A DNA stretch of 64,000 nt from Sphingomonas kaistensis (lineage in GTDB: Bacteria; Pseudomonadota; Alphaproteobacteria; Sphingomonadales; Sphingomonadaceae): contig NZ_JAATJC010000001.1 in assembly GCF_011927725.1 (NCBI RefSeq), positions 875,001 through 939,000 on the forward strand, given 5' to 3'. Shown here one piece after another: positions 35,675-44,364 of the stretch; position 1 is the stretch's first letter, and the number at the start of each line of letters is the position of its first letter. Position numbers and translations under genes: made by a program. Under the pieces are notes generated by a model. That model had not been told where the DNA came from. It was given only the letters and a program-made list of their open reading frames with translations, and did not search any database.

Positions 35675-37453
35675 CTATTTGCCGTAAAGCGCGTCCAGCC
35701 GATCGCCATAGGCCTGCTTCAGGACATGGCGGCGGATCTTCAGGCTTGGGGTCATCTGCTCGTTGTCGACGCTGAACGGCTCGTCGGCGAGGGCGAAGCG
35801 GCGGACCTTTTCGATCACGCTCAGCTCCGCATTGACCCGGTCGACCGCCTTCTGGAGCTTGGCCCGGACCGCGGCTTCGTCGCCCTTCACGTCGGGTTCG
35901 GGCACCAGCAGCGCGACGAGGTGCGGGCGGCGGTCGCCATAGACCATCGCCTGCGCGATCTCGGGCTGGAGCGTCAGCATACCCTCGACCCGCTGGGGCG
36001 AGACGTTGTCGCCCTTGTCGTTGACGATGAGGTCCTTCTTGCGGTCGGTGATGACGATCCGCCCGGCATCGTCGAAATGGCCGACGTCGCCGGTGTGGAG
36101 CCAGCCGTCCTTGAGGACCCGTGCGGTTTCCTCGTCGTTGTTCCAGTAGCCGTGCATCACCAGCTCGCCGCGGACCAGCAATTCGCCATCCTCGGCGAAG
36201 CGGACCTCGGTGTTGAGCAGCGGCGGGCCGACGGTGTCCATGCGGATGCCGTTCCTGGGCCGATTGCAGCTGATCACCGGCCCGGCCTCGGTCTGGCCAT
36301 AGCCCTGCAGCATGGTCAGCCCCAGGGAGTGGAAGAATAGCCCGACATCGGGGTTGAGCGGCGCGCCGCCCGACACCATCGCCTTGATCCGGCCGCCGAA
36401 CTTCTGGCTTACCTTGCGCTTTAGCAGCAGCTTGACTGCGAGGTCGGCCGGCCAGTCCTTGAGCGGGATCGAACCCGTCTCGTAGCGCTCTCTGCCGATC
36501 GCAAGCGCGCGGCCGAGCAGTTTCTCGCCGATCCCGCCCTGCTTCTCGATGGTCTTGAGCATCCGCTGGCGGAGCATCTCGAACAGGCGCGGCACCACCA
36601 CCATCAGGGTCGGGCGCACTTCCTCGATATTGGCGGCGAGCTTTTCGAGGCTTTCGGCAAAGTAGATCTGCGCGCCCAATGCGATCGGGAACATCTGCCC
36701 GCCGCTATGCTCGTAGGCGTGGCTTGCGGGAAGGAACGACAGGAACACTTCGTCGTCCCAGCCGAAGTCGTTGGCGATGACGTCGATACAGGCGGCTGTG
36801 TTGTGGAGGATCGCGCCGTGATGCTGGCGCACCCCGCGCGGGGCGCCGCCGGTGCCGCTGGTGTAGATGATGCAGGCAAGGTCGTCGCGCGCGATCCCCG
36901 CGACGCGGCTGCGTACCGCCTCCAGCTCCCCGCCGCCCGCGACCAGCTCCGACCAGACATGGAAACGGGCTTCGCTGACCGACTGGCCGGTGCGGATGTC
37001 CTCGATCCCGATCACGTCGTGGCAATCGGACGAGAACAGCACCGCCGGGATCAGCGCCTTGGCCAGCTTCTGGGTCGAGACGATCACCGCGCGGGCGCCC
37101 GAGTTGGTCAGGATGTGGGTGTGATCGCGGCTGGTGTTGGTGGTGTAGGTCGGCACCGTGATGCATCCGGCGGCCATGATCGCGAGGTCCGCGATCAGCC
37201 ATTCGGGGCGGTTTTCGCTGACCAGCATGACCCGGTCGCCCGGTTTGCAGCCGAGGCGGATCAGGCTTTCGGACAGCGCCGCCACCTGGCGCGCGGCCTC
37301 GTTATAGCTGGTCGAATGCCACGTGCCGTCGCGCTTGGCCCAAAGGAACGGCCCGTCGCCGCGCTGGGCCACGCGGTCGAGGAACATCGCCACTAGGTTC
37401 GGGAAATGTTCTAGGCTCTTGCCTTTGCGCACGACCGCTTGCCTCCTCCGCAC
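35675..37453 (-). CDS. Long-chain fatty acid-CoA ligase family protein
   Basis: A 592-residue AMP-binding enzyme of the FACS type that activates fatty acids as CoA thioesters. Seen: YTSGTGGAPRGV (P-loop-like), GYGQTEAGPVISCNRP, DGWLHTGDVGHFDDAGRIVITDRKKDLIVNDKGDN and the C-terminal TPSLKIRRHVLKQAYG with the catalytic Lys. Length and the long linker helices match the bacterial long-chain synthetases. It is distinct from the shorter synthetase at 5009-6676. Convergent with the DUF6491-like gene. Confidence 0.9.
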   Translation of the reverse strand: MRRRQAVVRKGKSLEHFPNLVAMFLDRVAQRGDGPFLWAKRDGTWHSTSYNEAARQVAALSESLIRLGCKPGDRVMLVSENRPEWLIADLAIMAAGCITVPTYTTNTSRDHTHILTNSGARAVIVSTQKLAKALIPAVLFSSDCHDVIGIEDIRTGQSVSEARFHVWSELVAGGGELEAVRSRVAGIARDDLACIIYTSGTGGAPRGVRQHHGAILHNTAACIDVIANDFGWDDEVFLSFLPASHAYEHSGGQMFPIALGAQIYFAESLEKLAANIEEVRPTLMVVVPRLFEMLRQRMLKTIEKQGGIGEKLLGRALAIGRERYETGSIPLKDWPADLAVKLLLKRKVSQKFGGRIKAMVSGGAPLNPDVGLFFHSLGLTMLQGYGQTEAGPVISCNRPRNGIRMDTVGPPLLNTEVRFAEDGELLVRGELVMHGYWNNDEETARVLKDGWLHTGDVGHFDDAGRIVITDRKKDLIVNDKGDNVSPQRVEGMLTLQPEIAQAMVYGDRRPHLVALLVPEPDVKGDEAAVRAKLQKAVDRVNAELSVIEKVRRFALADEPFSVDNEQMTPSLKIRRHVLKQAYGDRLDALYGK

Positions 37454-37539
37454 GTGTCTCCGCCTGCGCCTCTAGAACAGTGCGGGGCGGCGCGCAAAAG
37501 GGGCGAAGGGAGGGCGCGGCGGCGCAGGTGTCTTCCTGT

Positions 37540-38847
37540 TCAGAACCCCGCTGCAAGGGTCAGTGCCGGACCGCTTCTCGGTTCGGCCTTGCCGGTCAGG
37601 CGGAAGCGATAATCGACATGGGCCCGCAACCCGGGACGAAGCTGGTAACTGAGCCGCGGTCCGGCATCGAACCGGCTGAGGCCGGGCTGGATGCCGCCCC
37701 ACATCCCGCCGCCGAACGCGAACCGGCGCATGAAGGGATAGGTGGCGGTCAGCGCCCCATCGGCGAACAGGTCGCGGCGGTTGGCGCCGACCACCCCGGC
37801 CTGGCCATAGCCGTCGAGCACCAGGCCATAGGGCAGCGGCTGTTCGTACAGCCCGCCTTCGGCCAGCAGCGCAAAGGCGTCGCGCCCGCCGCCGAGCGCC
37901 GCGCCGAGCCGCTGGCGGCGTTCGGCCAGCAGCCGCACCGGAAGCGCCTTGAGCGGTTGCCAGCTGACCCCGACCGCCCCCTCGCCGCCGACCATCTGCT
38001 GGTTCTTGACGCTGCGCCCCCCAGGCATCAGCGCGGTCGAGGCGCGCAGGTGGATGCCGACGGTGGACAAGGGCCGCCAGCTGATCCGCATCCCGGCCTG
38101 GCTCCCGCCAAGCGAGCCGGCCGGGGCAAGTCCGGGGTTGAGCGCGCCGTTGGTGTCGTCGAGCCGGTAGGTGCCTTCGCGGGGGCGAAGCAGCGCCCAG
38201 CCGTCGACCGACCAGCGATCGGGCCGTGCCGCCTCGAGCGGGGTGCGCGACCGGCGCGCGCCCTTCTCCCAGCGCGGCGTGACCTGCATCGCGCTGCCGA
38301 GCGAGGAGGGGCCGGACGAACCGATCGTCGGCCACTGGTCGAGCGGCGCCACCGCACTGCCATAGCCTTCGCCGCCGCCGCCGCCGCCATCGAAGCTCGC
38401 CGCCATCGCCGGCGGTGCCTCTCCCCGGGGCATGGCAGCCGGTGCGTAGGCCGGCGGCGCGGGCATCGGATAGGGCGCCGGATAATAGACGATCCGGCTG
38501 GCCCGTGGCGCAGGCTGGGCGGCCGCCATCATCGGATAGGGCATCGCCGCCGCCATGTAGGGATAAGGCATCGGCCCGTAGCCTTGCGCATAGGGATTGC
38601 CATAAGCGGCAGGCATCGGCGGGTAGGGGGCGGGCGGGTAGAGAGCGGGCGCGTAGGGATCGTACGGCGGCCCGTCCATGTCGGCCGGGACGCCCGGTGG
38701 AAGCGTGGCGGCGGCCAGCGCTTCTTGCCCGGGCGACGCTCCTTCGCCGGCCGGCGCGACGGCTTCCAGCGCCAGTGCGCTGCTTGCGGTGCGCAGGCCC
38801 ACATAGGCGATGATCGCCAGGCCGAGGAAGCGGATCGGCGCGCTCAC
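37540..38847 (-). CDS. NfrA C-terminal-like outer-envelope protein with Pro/Tyr-rich linker
   Basis: A 435-residue protein. It starts with a membrane/signal helix (SAPIRFLGLAIIAYVGLRTA), has a long linker rich in proline, tyrosine and alanine (about 50-150, repeated PYPxP and AYGxP units), a run of glycines, and a C-terminal beta-strand-rich domain of about 250 residues ending ALTLAAGF. That domain resembles the C-terminal barrel of bacteriophage N4 adsorption protein A (NfrA) and BcsC-type exporters. The GTG start overlaps the stop of the NfrB-like glycosyltransferase gene (GTGA). Probably the outer-membrane partner in polysaccharide export. Confidence 0.55.
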   Translation of the reverse strand: MSAPIRFLGLAIIAYVGLRTASSALALEAVAPAGEGASPGQEALAAATLPPGVPADMDGPPYDPYAPALYPPAPYPPMPAAYGNPYAQGYGPMPYPYMAAAMPYPMMAAAQPAPRASRIVYYPAPYPMPAPPAYAPAAMPRGEAPPAMAASFDGGGGGGEGYGSAVAPLDQWPTIGSSGPSSLGSAMQVTPRWEKGARRSRTPLEAARPDRWSVDGWALLRPREGTYRLDDTNGALNPGLAPAGSLGGSQAGMRISWRPLSTVGIHLRASTALMPGGRSVKNQQMVGGEGAVGVSWQPLKALPVRLLAERRQRLGAALGGGRDAFALLAEGGLYEQPLPYGLVLDGYGQAGVVGANRRDLFADGALTATYPFMRRFAFGGGMWGGIQPGLSRFDAGPRLSYQLRPGLRAHVDYRFRLTGKAEPRSGPALTLAAGF

Positions 38848-40235
38848 GACCGCACCGGTTCGGGCGGGAGGAGAGCGTCTTCGGGGAAGTGGTGGTCGGT
38901 CTTGTCCCATTGCTTGGGCCCCCCGCCGGCATGCAGGAACAGGGCGCGTCCCGAGGCCAGGATGGCGATGAGGTTGGCGACCGCGATCCGCGGTATCGCC
39001 GCCAGCCCCTCCCCGAAGCCATAGACGTGAGTGGTGAAACCGACGCGCATGAACACTCTCCACAAAAGCAGTGCGAAGTTGACCTGAAGCAGGCTCGCCA
39101 GCAGCGGCGAGGGCTGGGGCGGAAGCGGTGCACCGAGCTGGTGGGCGAGCCACAATTGCGCCCACAACAGGCCCGAAGCGTAGCCGGCGAGGAGCAGCAG
39201 GGCGGCAAACGGCCCGCGCCGGTCGCGCAGCCGGAACCAGCGTTCGCCAAGGCCGCCGCGCCAGCCCAGCCGGTCCCACCCGGCAAAGGCGATGCCGCCC
39301 AGCCAGCGCGCCTTCTGCCGCACCGCCGAGCCGAGGTCGTTGGGAAAATAGCCGCGGCTCGCGACCACGCCCGGATCGCCGCGGCTGGCGGGCAGGCGGA
39401 CGAAGATGGTGCGCTCACCCAGCGCCCCGATCCTCAGGCCCATCTCGTAATCCTCGGTCATCGAGCCGCCGGCGAACGGCTTGCCGTCATGCGCCTTGGC
39501 CAGCCGCGCGATGGCCCGGCGCGAAATGGCGCAGCCGACCCCGGCCAGCGGAATGGCCGCGCCGACCGCTTCGCGCACCACCAGTTCCTTGCCGTGGGAT
39601 TCGGCGAACTCGTCGCAATAATGGCCGGCGATCCACTGGCTCGACCGGTCGGGCAGCGGGACCACCGGCAGCTGCACCACCCCGGCCCGCTCGACCAGGC
39701 GGTCGAACAGCTTGAGTTCGAGCGGGTGGACCAGGTCCTCGGCATCGTGGAGCACAACGGCCCGCGCCTGCCGCCCGGTCGCCGCTTCCTGCCGCAGCAG
39801 GAAGGCGTAGAGGTGGTTGAGGCAATGCGCCTTGGTGGTCGGGCCGTCGGTCGGCACCTCGACCGCCATCACCCGCGGATCGGCCACCGCCTCGATCGCC
39901 AGCCGGGTCGCGGGATCGTTGCGATAACAGCCGACCAGCAGGCTGTAGTCGGGATGGTCGAAATTGCGCAGCGTCGCGCGGAGCATCGCCCCGATCACCG
40001 CGGATTCGTCCCACGCCGGGATCAGCACCACCATCCACCCGCTCGGCGCGCCGTCGACCAGGGTCCGCGCGTCGCCGCGGGCATGGCGGCGATAGACGGT
40101 GATCGCCCGCCACAGCTTGCGCGCGAAATAGATGAAGTCGACGGCCAGGTCGTCGAGTGAGAACAGCAGAAAGCCGAGCGCCGCGAACAGCGCCAGTTCG
40201 GCGGCCAGTTCGGCCATGGCGAGTTGCAGGGTCAC
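38844..40235 (-). CDS. NfrB-like membrane glycosyltransferase
   Basis: A 463-residue integral-membrane family 2 glycosyltransferase. An N-terminal helix (LAAELALFAALGFLLFSLDDL), a catalytic domain with VLIPAWDES, VLHDAEDLVHP (DxD-like), SMTEDYEMGLR and the QxxRW-type QKARWLGGI, then three to four C-terminal helices. This matches the glycosyltransferase half of N4 adsorption protein B; the C-terminal soluble domain of NfrB is missing. The start is taken as GTG 40235; ATG 40217 is possible. Coupled to the NfrA-like gene. Both could make and export a secreted polysaccharide. Confidence 0.82.
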   Translation of the reverse strand: MTLQLAMAELAAELALFAALGFLLFSLDDLAVDFIYFARKLWRAITVYRRHARGDARTLVDGAPSGWMVVLIPAWDESAVIGAMLRATLRNFDHPDYSLLVGCYRNDPATRLAIEAVADPRVMAVEVPTDGPTTKAHCLNHLYAFLLRQEAATGRQARAVVLHDAEDLVHPLELKLFDRLVERAGVVQLPVVPLPDRSSQWIAGHYCDEFAESHGKELVVREAVGAAIPLAGVGCAISRRAIARLAKAHDGKPFAGGSMTEDYEMGLRIGALGERTIFVRLPASRGDPGVVASRGYFPNDLGSAVRQKARWLGGIAFAGWDRLGWRGGLGERWFRLRDRRGPFAALLLLAGYASGLLWAQLWLAHQLGAPLPPQPSPLLASLLQVNFALLLWRVFMRVGFTTHVYGFGEGLAAIPRIAVANLIAILASGRALFLHAGGGPKQWDKTDHHFPEDALLPPEPVRS

Positions 40236-40426
40236 TGCGCGCGGCCCTGCAGCCGACGCACGACCTGCCTGCGATAAATGGATTCCACCCGGTCCACACG
40301 CCCCCAAGCGCAGGTTTCTCCGAGCACCGGCCTTGTCTCACGCACATGGCCAAGACGCAAGCCGCTTGCGAAACGACTCCCGCCGGGCCATCGCTGGGCA
40401 ACGAAAAGCTTTGGGGGTGTAAAGAC

Positions 40427-40927
40427 GTGAACCTGCCCACGCTGGTGCCGGAATGGCTGTTCTGGGCCCTGATCGTGCTGCTTGCGCTTGCCGCGCTGCA
40501 GGACGCGATGATGCTCAAGATCAGCAATTACATCTGCGGCGCGGTGCTGCTGCTGGGCGTCGCTGGAGCGGTGATCGCCGGTCCGCAGACGGGCCTGTGG
40601 GAAAATGGCGTAGCGTTCGTGCTCGCGCTGGCGATCGGCACCTTCCTGTTCGGACGCGGCATCCTTGGCGGTGGGGACGTCAAGCTGTTCGCAGCGACGG
40701 TGCTGTGGTTCGACCTCGGCGCGTCGCTCCGCGTGCTGACCTGGACCGCGATCGCCGGAGGCGTGCTGGCGGTGTTGATCATCCTTGCCCGAACCCTGCC
40801 GTGGCCCGACGCGATCCGCTCGCGGATGCGGGTGCTGCAGCCCAAGGCCGGAATTCCCTACGGCATCGCAATCGCCGCCGGCGCGATCATCACCAGCCTG
40901 CAATTGATGGGGTCGCGCGCCGCGTGA
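40427..40927 (+). CDS. cpaA: Prepilin peptidase of the CpaA/TadV type
   Basis: A 166-residue A24 aspartic peptidase that cleaves Flp-type prepilins. The two catalytic aspartates lie in AALQDAMMLKISNYI and in GGGDVKLFAA. About five membrane helices are visible. The start is GTG 40427; ATG 40347 is in frame but adds a non-conserved hydrophilic stretch. No other tad/cpa genes are in the window, so it is separated from its usual cluster. The next gene is coupled by GTGA. Confidence 0.85.
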   Translation: MNLPTLVPEWLFWALIVLLALAALQDAMMLKISNYICGAVLLLGVAGAVIAGPQTGLWENGVAFVLALAIGTFLFGRGILGGGDVKLFAATVLWFDLGASLRVLTWTAIAGGVLAVLIILARTLPWPDAIRSRMRVLQPKAGIPYGIAIAAGAIITSLQLMGSRAA

Positions 40928-41403
40928 GGCGGTCGGCGGTCCTCGCCGGACTGCTTGCGCTGGCCGTGGCGGCGGAAGGGCAAGCCCAGCGCCTGCTCCA
41001 CGCCGGCGCCTATTGGGCAGCGGTCGAGCGGCCGGGCGGAGCGTGCGAGGCGCTGTCCCGAAGCGAGCTCGTCTCTCCCCCCGGACGGCCGCAACCGCGC
41101 GCCGCCTTCGCCTTCACCCGCGACGGCAAGCGAAAGGGCGAACTGCACCTGCTGTTCGCGCGCCCGGTCCGGCCGGGCGCAGCGGCGGTCCTGAGCGTCG
41201 GCAGCGAAAGCTTCCTGCTGGTCACGCGCGGCACCAGCGCCTGGAGCCGCGGCCCGGTGCAGGAGGCCGCGATCATCGCCGCCGTCCGCCGCAGCGCCGA
41301 GATGCGGGTCCGCGCGCAAGGGCAGGGCGGGCGGATCAGCGACCGCTATCTCCTCGGCGGGGCCCCCACCGCGATCGACGCCGCGGCGATCGCCTGCGCC
41401 TAG
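40924..41403 (+). CDS. IalB-like exported protein
   Basis: A 159-residue exported protein. Signal peptide [22 protein letters not shown]. The mature part has two cysteines ([15 protein letters not shown]) and the pattern of invasion-associated locus B proteins: [39 protein letters not shown] and [19 protein letters not shown]. IalB-type proteins are periplasmic and of unclear function. GTG 40924 overlaps the cpaA stop. Confidence 0.65.
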   Translation: MRRSAVLAGLLALAVAAEGQAQRLLHAGAYWAAVERPGGACEALSRSELVSPPGRPQPRAAFAFTRDGKRKGELHLLFARPVRPGAAAVLSVGSESFLLVTRGTSAWSRGPVQEAAIIAAVRRSAEMRVRAQGQGGRISDRYLLGGAPTAIDAAAIACA

Positions 41404-41405
41404 GC

Positions 41406-41436
41406 GCGCCCGGGGTTGCGTCGGTCGGCCGGGCGC
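41406..41436 (+). terminator. Weak candidate terminator hairpin
   Basis: GCGCCCGG (41406-41413) and CCGGGCGC (41429-41436) pair perfectly around a 15-base loop just after the IalB-like stop. No T-run follows, so termination is uncertain. Confidence 0.3.
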
Positions 41437-41491
41437 CAACAAAGACTCTTACTGGAAAAATCCGCAAAACTCGCTACATGGCCGCTCTCCC

Positions 41492-42676
41492 ATGAGCGCC
41501 GATACCAACCTGATGCCGATCCCCGGAGCGGTGGATCCTGTGACCGTCCCTCGCCCTGCGACGGTCAGCGACGACCCGCGGGTCGAGCTGATCGGGCTCA
41601 GCCGCGATGCCATCCGCGCTGCGCTGGAAGGCGCCGGGATGGACGCGCGCATGGCGAAGATGCGCTCCAAGCAGCTGTGGCACTGGATCTACAATCGCGG
41701 CGTCACCGACTTTGCGCTGATGACCGACATCGCCAAGGCCCAGCAGCCGTGGCTGGCCGAGCGCTTCCGGATCGATCGCCCGGCGGTGGTCGAAGCGCAG
41801 GTGTCGTCCGACGGCACCCGCAAGTGGTTGCTCAAGACCCACGACAACCACGAATTCGAGATGGTGTTCATCCCCGACGCGGATCGTGGCACCCTGTGCG
41901 TGTCGAGCCAGGTCGGCTGCACCTTGAACTGCCGCTTCTGCCATACCGGCACCATGCGCCTCGTCCGCAACCTCGATATCCACGAGATCGTCGGCCAGGT
42001 CATGCTCGCCCGCGATTCGCTGGGCGAATGGCCGAGCCAGCCGGAAGGCCGGATGCTCACCAACATCGTGATGATGGGGATGGGCGAGCCGCTCTACAAT
42101 TTCGACAATGTGCGCGACGCGCTGAAGATCGTCATGGACGGCGATGGCCTTGGCCTCAGCAAGCGCAGGATCACCCTGTCGACCTCGGGCGTCGTCCCGA
42201 TGATGGAGAAGTGCGGCGAGGAGATCGGGGTCAACCTCGCCGTCTCGCTGCACGCGGTGACCAAGGAAATCCGCGACGAGATCGTGCCCCTGAACCGCAA
42301 GTACGGCATCGAGGAACTGCTGCAGGCCTGCGCCGATTACCCCGGCGCCAACAACGCCCGCCGCATCACCTTCGAATATGTCATGCTGAAGGACAAGAAC
42401 GACAGCGACGACCATGCCCGCGAGTTGGTCCGGCTGATCCGTCACTATCGCCTGCCGGCCAAGGTCAACTTGATCCCGTTCAATCCGTGGCCCGGCGCGG
42501 TCTACGAATGCTCGACGCCCGAGCGGATCCGGTCCTTCTCGAACATCGTGTTCGAAGGCGGGATCAGCGCGCCCGTCCGCACCCCGCGCGGGCGCGACAT
42601 CGACGCGGCCTGCGGCCAGCTCAAGACGGCGGCGGAGAAGAAGCGGCGTTCGGAGCGGGACGCCGAGCCCGCCTGA
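41492..42676 (+). CDS. rlmN: 23S rRNA (adenine2503-C2)-methyltransferase
   Basis: A 394-residue radical SAM enzyme that methylates A2503 of 23S rRNA (and A37 of some tRNAs). The 4Fe-4S motif C-x3-C-x2-C is Cys143, Cys147, Cys150 in [22 protein letters not shown], the STSGVVPMM and the [12 protein letters not shown] segments (with a conserved Cys) are as expected. Length is normal. The protein begins with about 30 poorly conserved residues. Confidence 0.96.
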   Translation: MSADTNLMPIPGAVDPVTVPRPATVSDDPRVELIGLSRDAIRAALEGAGMDARMAKMRSKQLWHWIYNRGVTDFALMTDIAKAQQPWLAERFRIDRPAVVEAQVSSDGTRKWLLKTHDNHEFEMVFIPDADRGTLCVSSQVGCTLNCRFCHTGTMRLVRNLDIHEIVGQVMLARDSLGEWPSQPEGRMLTNIVMMGMGEPLYNFDNVRDALKIVMDGDGLGLSKRRITLSTSGVVPMMEKCGEEIGVNLAVSLHAVTKEIRDEIVPLNRKYGIEELLQACADYPGANNARRITFEYVMLKDKNDSDDHARELVRLIRHYRLPAKVNLIPFNPWPGAVYECSTPERIRSFSNIVFEGGISAPVRTPRGRDIDAACGQLKTAAEKKRRSERDAEPA

Positions 42677-42679
42677 CGA

Positions 42680-42898
42680 TCAGGTCCGGGCGGGCCGCAT
42701 GGTGGCCGGTCCGGCCGCCTGCATCCTGCTCTTGAGCTTTTCGGTGGCATGCGCCCCGCAATAAAGCACGCCGTCCATCACTGCCCCGGCGGCATGGTCG
42801 CATCCATTCATCGAGCAGGGCGGCAGAATCTTGCGGGTCAATAGAACCTCGTCAGGGCATTCGGCGGGCAGGAAGCCCCCTCTTAGGGGAGAAAACAT
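42680..42898 (-). CDS. Small zinc-finger-like protein
   Basis: A 72-residue ORF with a Cys-x4-Cys ... Cys-x2-His pattern (PPCSMNGCDHAAGAVMDGV and LYCGAHATEKL), similar to short stand-alone zinc ribbons of unknown role. A shorter form from an internal ATG would keep only part of the pattern. Convergent with rlmN, 3 bp after its stop. Confidence 0.5.
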   Translation of the reverse strand: MFSPLRGGFLPAECPDEVLLTRKILPPCSMNGCDHAAGAVMDGVLYCGAHATEKLKSRMQAAGPATMRPART

Positions 42899-42975
42899 CC
42901 GACTTTGCCGGCTTGGTGCACAGACTGTGCGCCCGGCCCCGATTATGCTATGCAGCGGGCACTAGGATTGGACGA

Positions 42976-43452
42976 ATGATCCGGATTCAGGCGCAGCATC
43001 AGGCGGGCGGCGAGAGCCGGCTGGCAGGCATCCAGATGGCGATCCTGACGCTTCGCTGCATGGAGCATTATCGCGAAGTCGCCGGCGATCATGACAGCGC
43101 GCTGGTGCTGCTCGCGGTGGTCGCCATCTCGGCCGAGAAATTCACCCGCAGCGAGCTGTCGGAAGAGCTGCGCAGCCTCGAAACGCCGTTTCCGCGCGAC
43201 CAGTTGGGAAGCTGCAACGTCAGCTCGATCGCCGTCGCCACCGGCTTCAACCGCGAAACCGCGCGGCGCTACGTCAATCGCCTGATCGAGCGCGACGTGC
43301 TCCAGCGGGGGCCCGACGGGACGATCCAGTTCACCCCGGGCTATCTCCAGAGTGGCCAGATCGCCGACCTGCTCCAGGCCCAGCTCGACACGCTCGGCCG
43401 CTCGGTCAGCGAGTTCCTGCGGATCGGGGCGATGACGATCGTCGAGGACTGA
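42976..43452 (+). CDS. Winged-helix transcriptional regulator-like protein
   Basis: A 158-residue protein with a helix-turn-helix: VSSIAVATGFNRETARRYVNRLIERDVLQRG, followed by a hairpin wing (PDGTIQFTP). N-terminal helices (MAILTLRCMEHYREVAGDHDSALVLLAVVAI) may dimerise. Target genes are unknown; the MpaB-cfa pair downstream is the nearest candidate (45 bp). The start at 42976 was chosen because the upstream extension is compositionally unlike. Confidence 0.75.
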   Translation: MIRIQAQHQAGGESRLAGIQMAILTLRCMEHYREVAGDHDSALVLLAVVAISAEKFTRSELSEELRSLETPFPRDQLGSCNVSSIAVATGFNRETARRYVNRLIERDVLQRGPDGTIQFTPGYLQSGQIADLLQAQLDTLGRSVSEFLRIGAMTIVED

Positions 43453-43497
43453 CGGGACAGGGCGGAGCCGCCGCCTCCCTTCGCTCGTTCCCCCGCC

Positions 43498-44364
43498 ATG
43501 ACCAGTCATGCACTTCCGACCCTTGAAGGATTTCGCCGCGACCTTGCCGGGCAGGTCGGCGCCTTCTTCAACGATGCGTCGAGGGGCCAGCAGCCGATCA
43601 AGCCCTCCGACGACGCCTTGTGCCCGCCGGGCGGGGTGGCGTGGAAGGTCCATGCCGACCTCGCCGGGATGATGGTTGGCGGGGTCGCTGCCCTTTTGTG
43701 GCAGATGCTCCACCCGCAGGCGCTGGCCGGGGTGTGGGACCATTCCGACTTCCGCCGCAACATGCATGGCCGGCTGCGCAACACCGCGCGATTCATCGCG
43801 GTCACCACCTACGGCGCGCGCGAGGAGGCGGACGCGGCGATCGAGCGGGTGCGGCGGATCCACGGCTTCGTGACCGGCCAGCTTCCTGACGGCACGCCCT
43901 ACGACGCCAACGACCCGCGGCTGCTGGCGTTCGTCCACCTCGCCGGCTCGGCCATGTTCCTCGCCGGCTATCGCCGCTTCGCCGACCCGGCCATGCCGCT
44001 GGCCGAGCGTGACGCCTATTGGCGCGAGGTGGCGATCATCGGCGAGAAGCTGGGCGCCGACCCGGTACCGCGGAGTGAGGCGGAGGCCGAGGCGCTGGCC
44101 CGCGACTTCCTGCCCGAGCTCCGCCCCGACGAGCGCAGCCGCGCGGTGCGCGACATCATCCTCAACGCCGCCCCCGATCGCCTCCGCCTGTTCCCGGTCC
44201 AGCGCCTGCTGATGCGCTCCGCCACCGACCTCCTTCCGCGCGAGGTGCGGCGGTTGCACGGCCTGCGCGGATCGGGCCTTGCGATCCCGGCGGTCGGAGC
44301 GGCGACCTTCGGGCTCGCTTCGACGTTGCGCTGGGCGCTTGCTCCGCGCAAACTGGAGGCATGA
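43498..44364 (+). CDS. MpaB-family oxygenase (DUF2236)
   Basis: A 288-residue haem-dependent oxygenase-like protein of the MpaB/latex-clearing protein superfamily (DUF2236). Characteristic parts are GGVAWKVHADLAGMMVGGVAALLWQMLHPQALAGVWDHS, TTYGAREEADAAIERVRRIH and FVHLAGSAMFLAGYRRF with conserved histidines that may ligate haem. Substrate unknown. Its stop overlaps the ATG of the cyclopropane synthase gene (ATGA), which suggests a joint role in lipid modification. Confidence 0.85.
   Translation: MTSHALPTLEGFRRDLAGQVGAFFNDASRGQQPIKPSDDALCPPGGVAWKVHADLAGMMVGGVAALLWQMLHPQALAGVWDHSDFRRNMHGRLRNTARFIAVTTYGAREEADAAIERVRRIHGFVTGQLPDGTPYDANDPRLLAFVHLAGSAMFLAGYRRFADPAMPLAERDAYWREVAIIGEKLGADPVPRSEAEAEALARDFLPELRPDERSRAVRDIILNAAPDRLRLFPVQRLLMRSATDLLPREVRRLHGLRGSGLAIPAVGAATFGLASTLRWALAPRKLEA

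Noticed and set aside
37472-39418. 648-codon minus-strand frame overlapping the NfrA/NfrB-like genes
   Set aside because: It is an out-of-frame shadow rich in Arg/Ala; the frames with membrane and catalytic motifs are the real genes.
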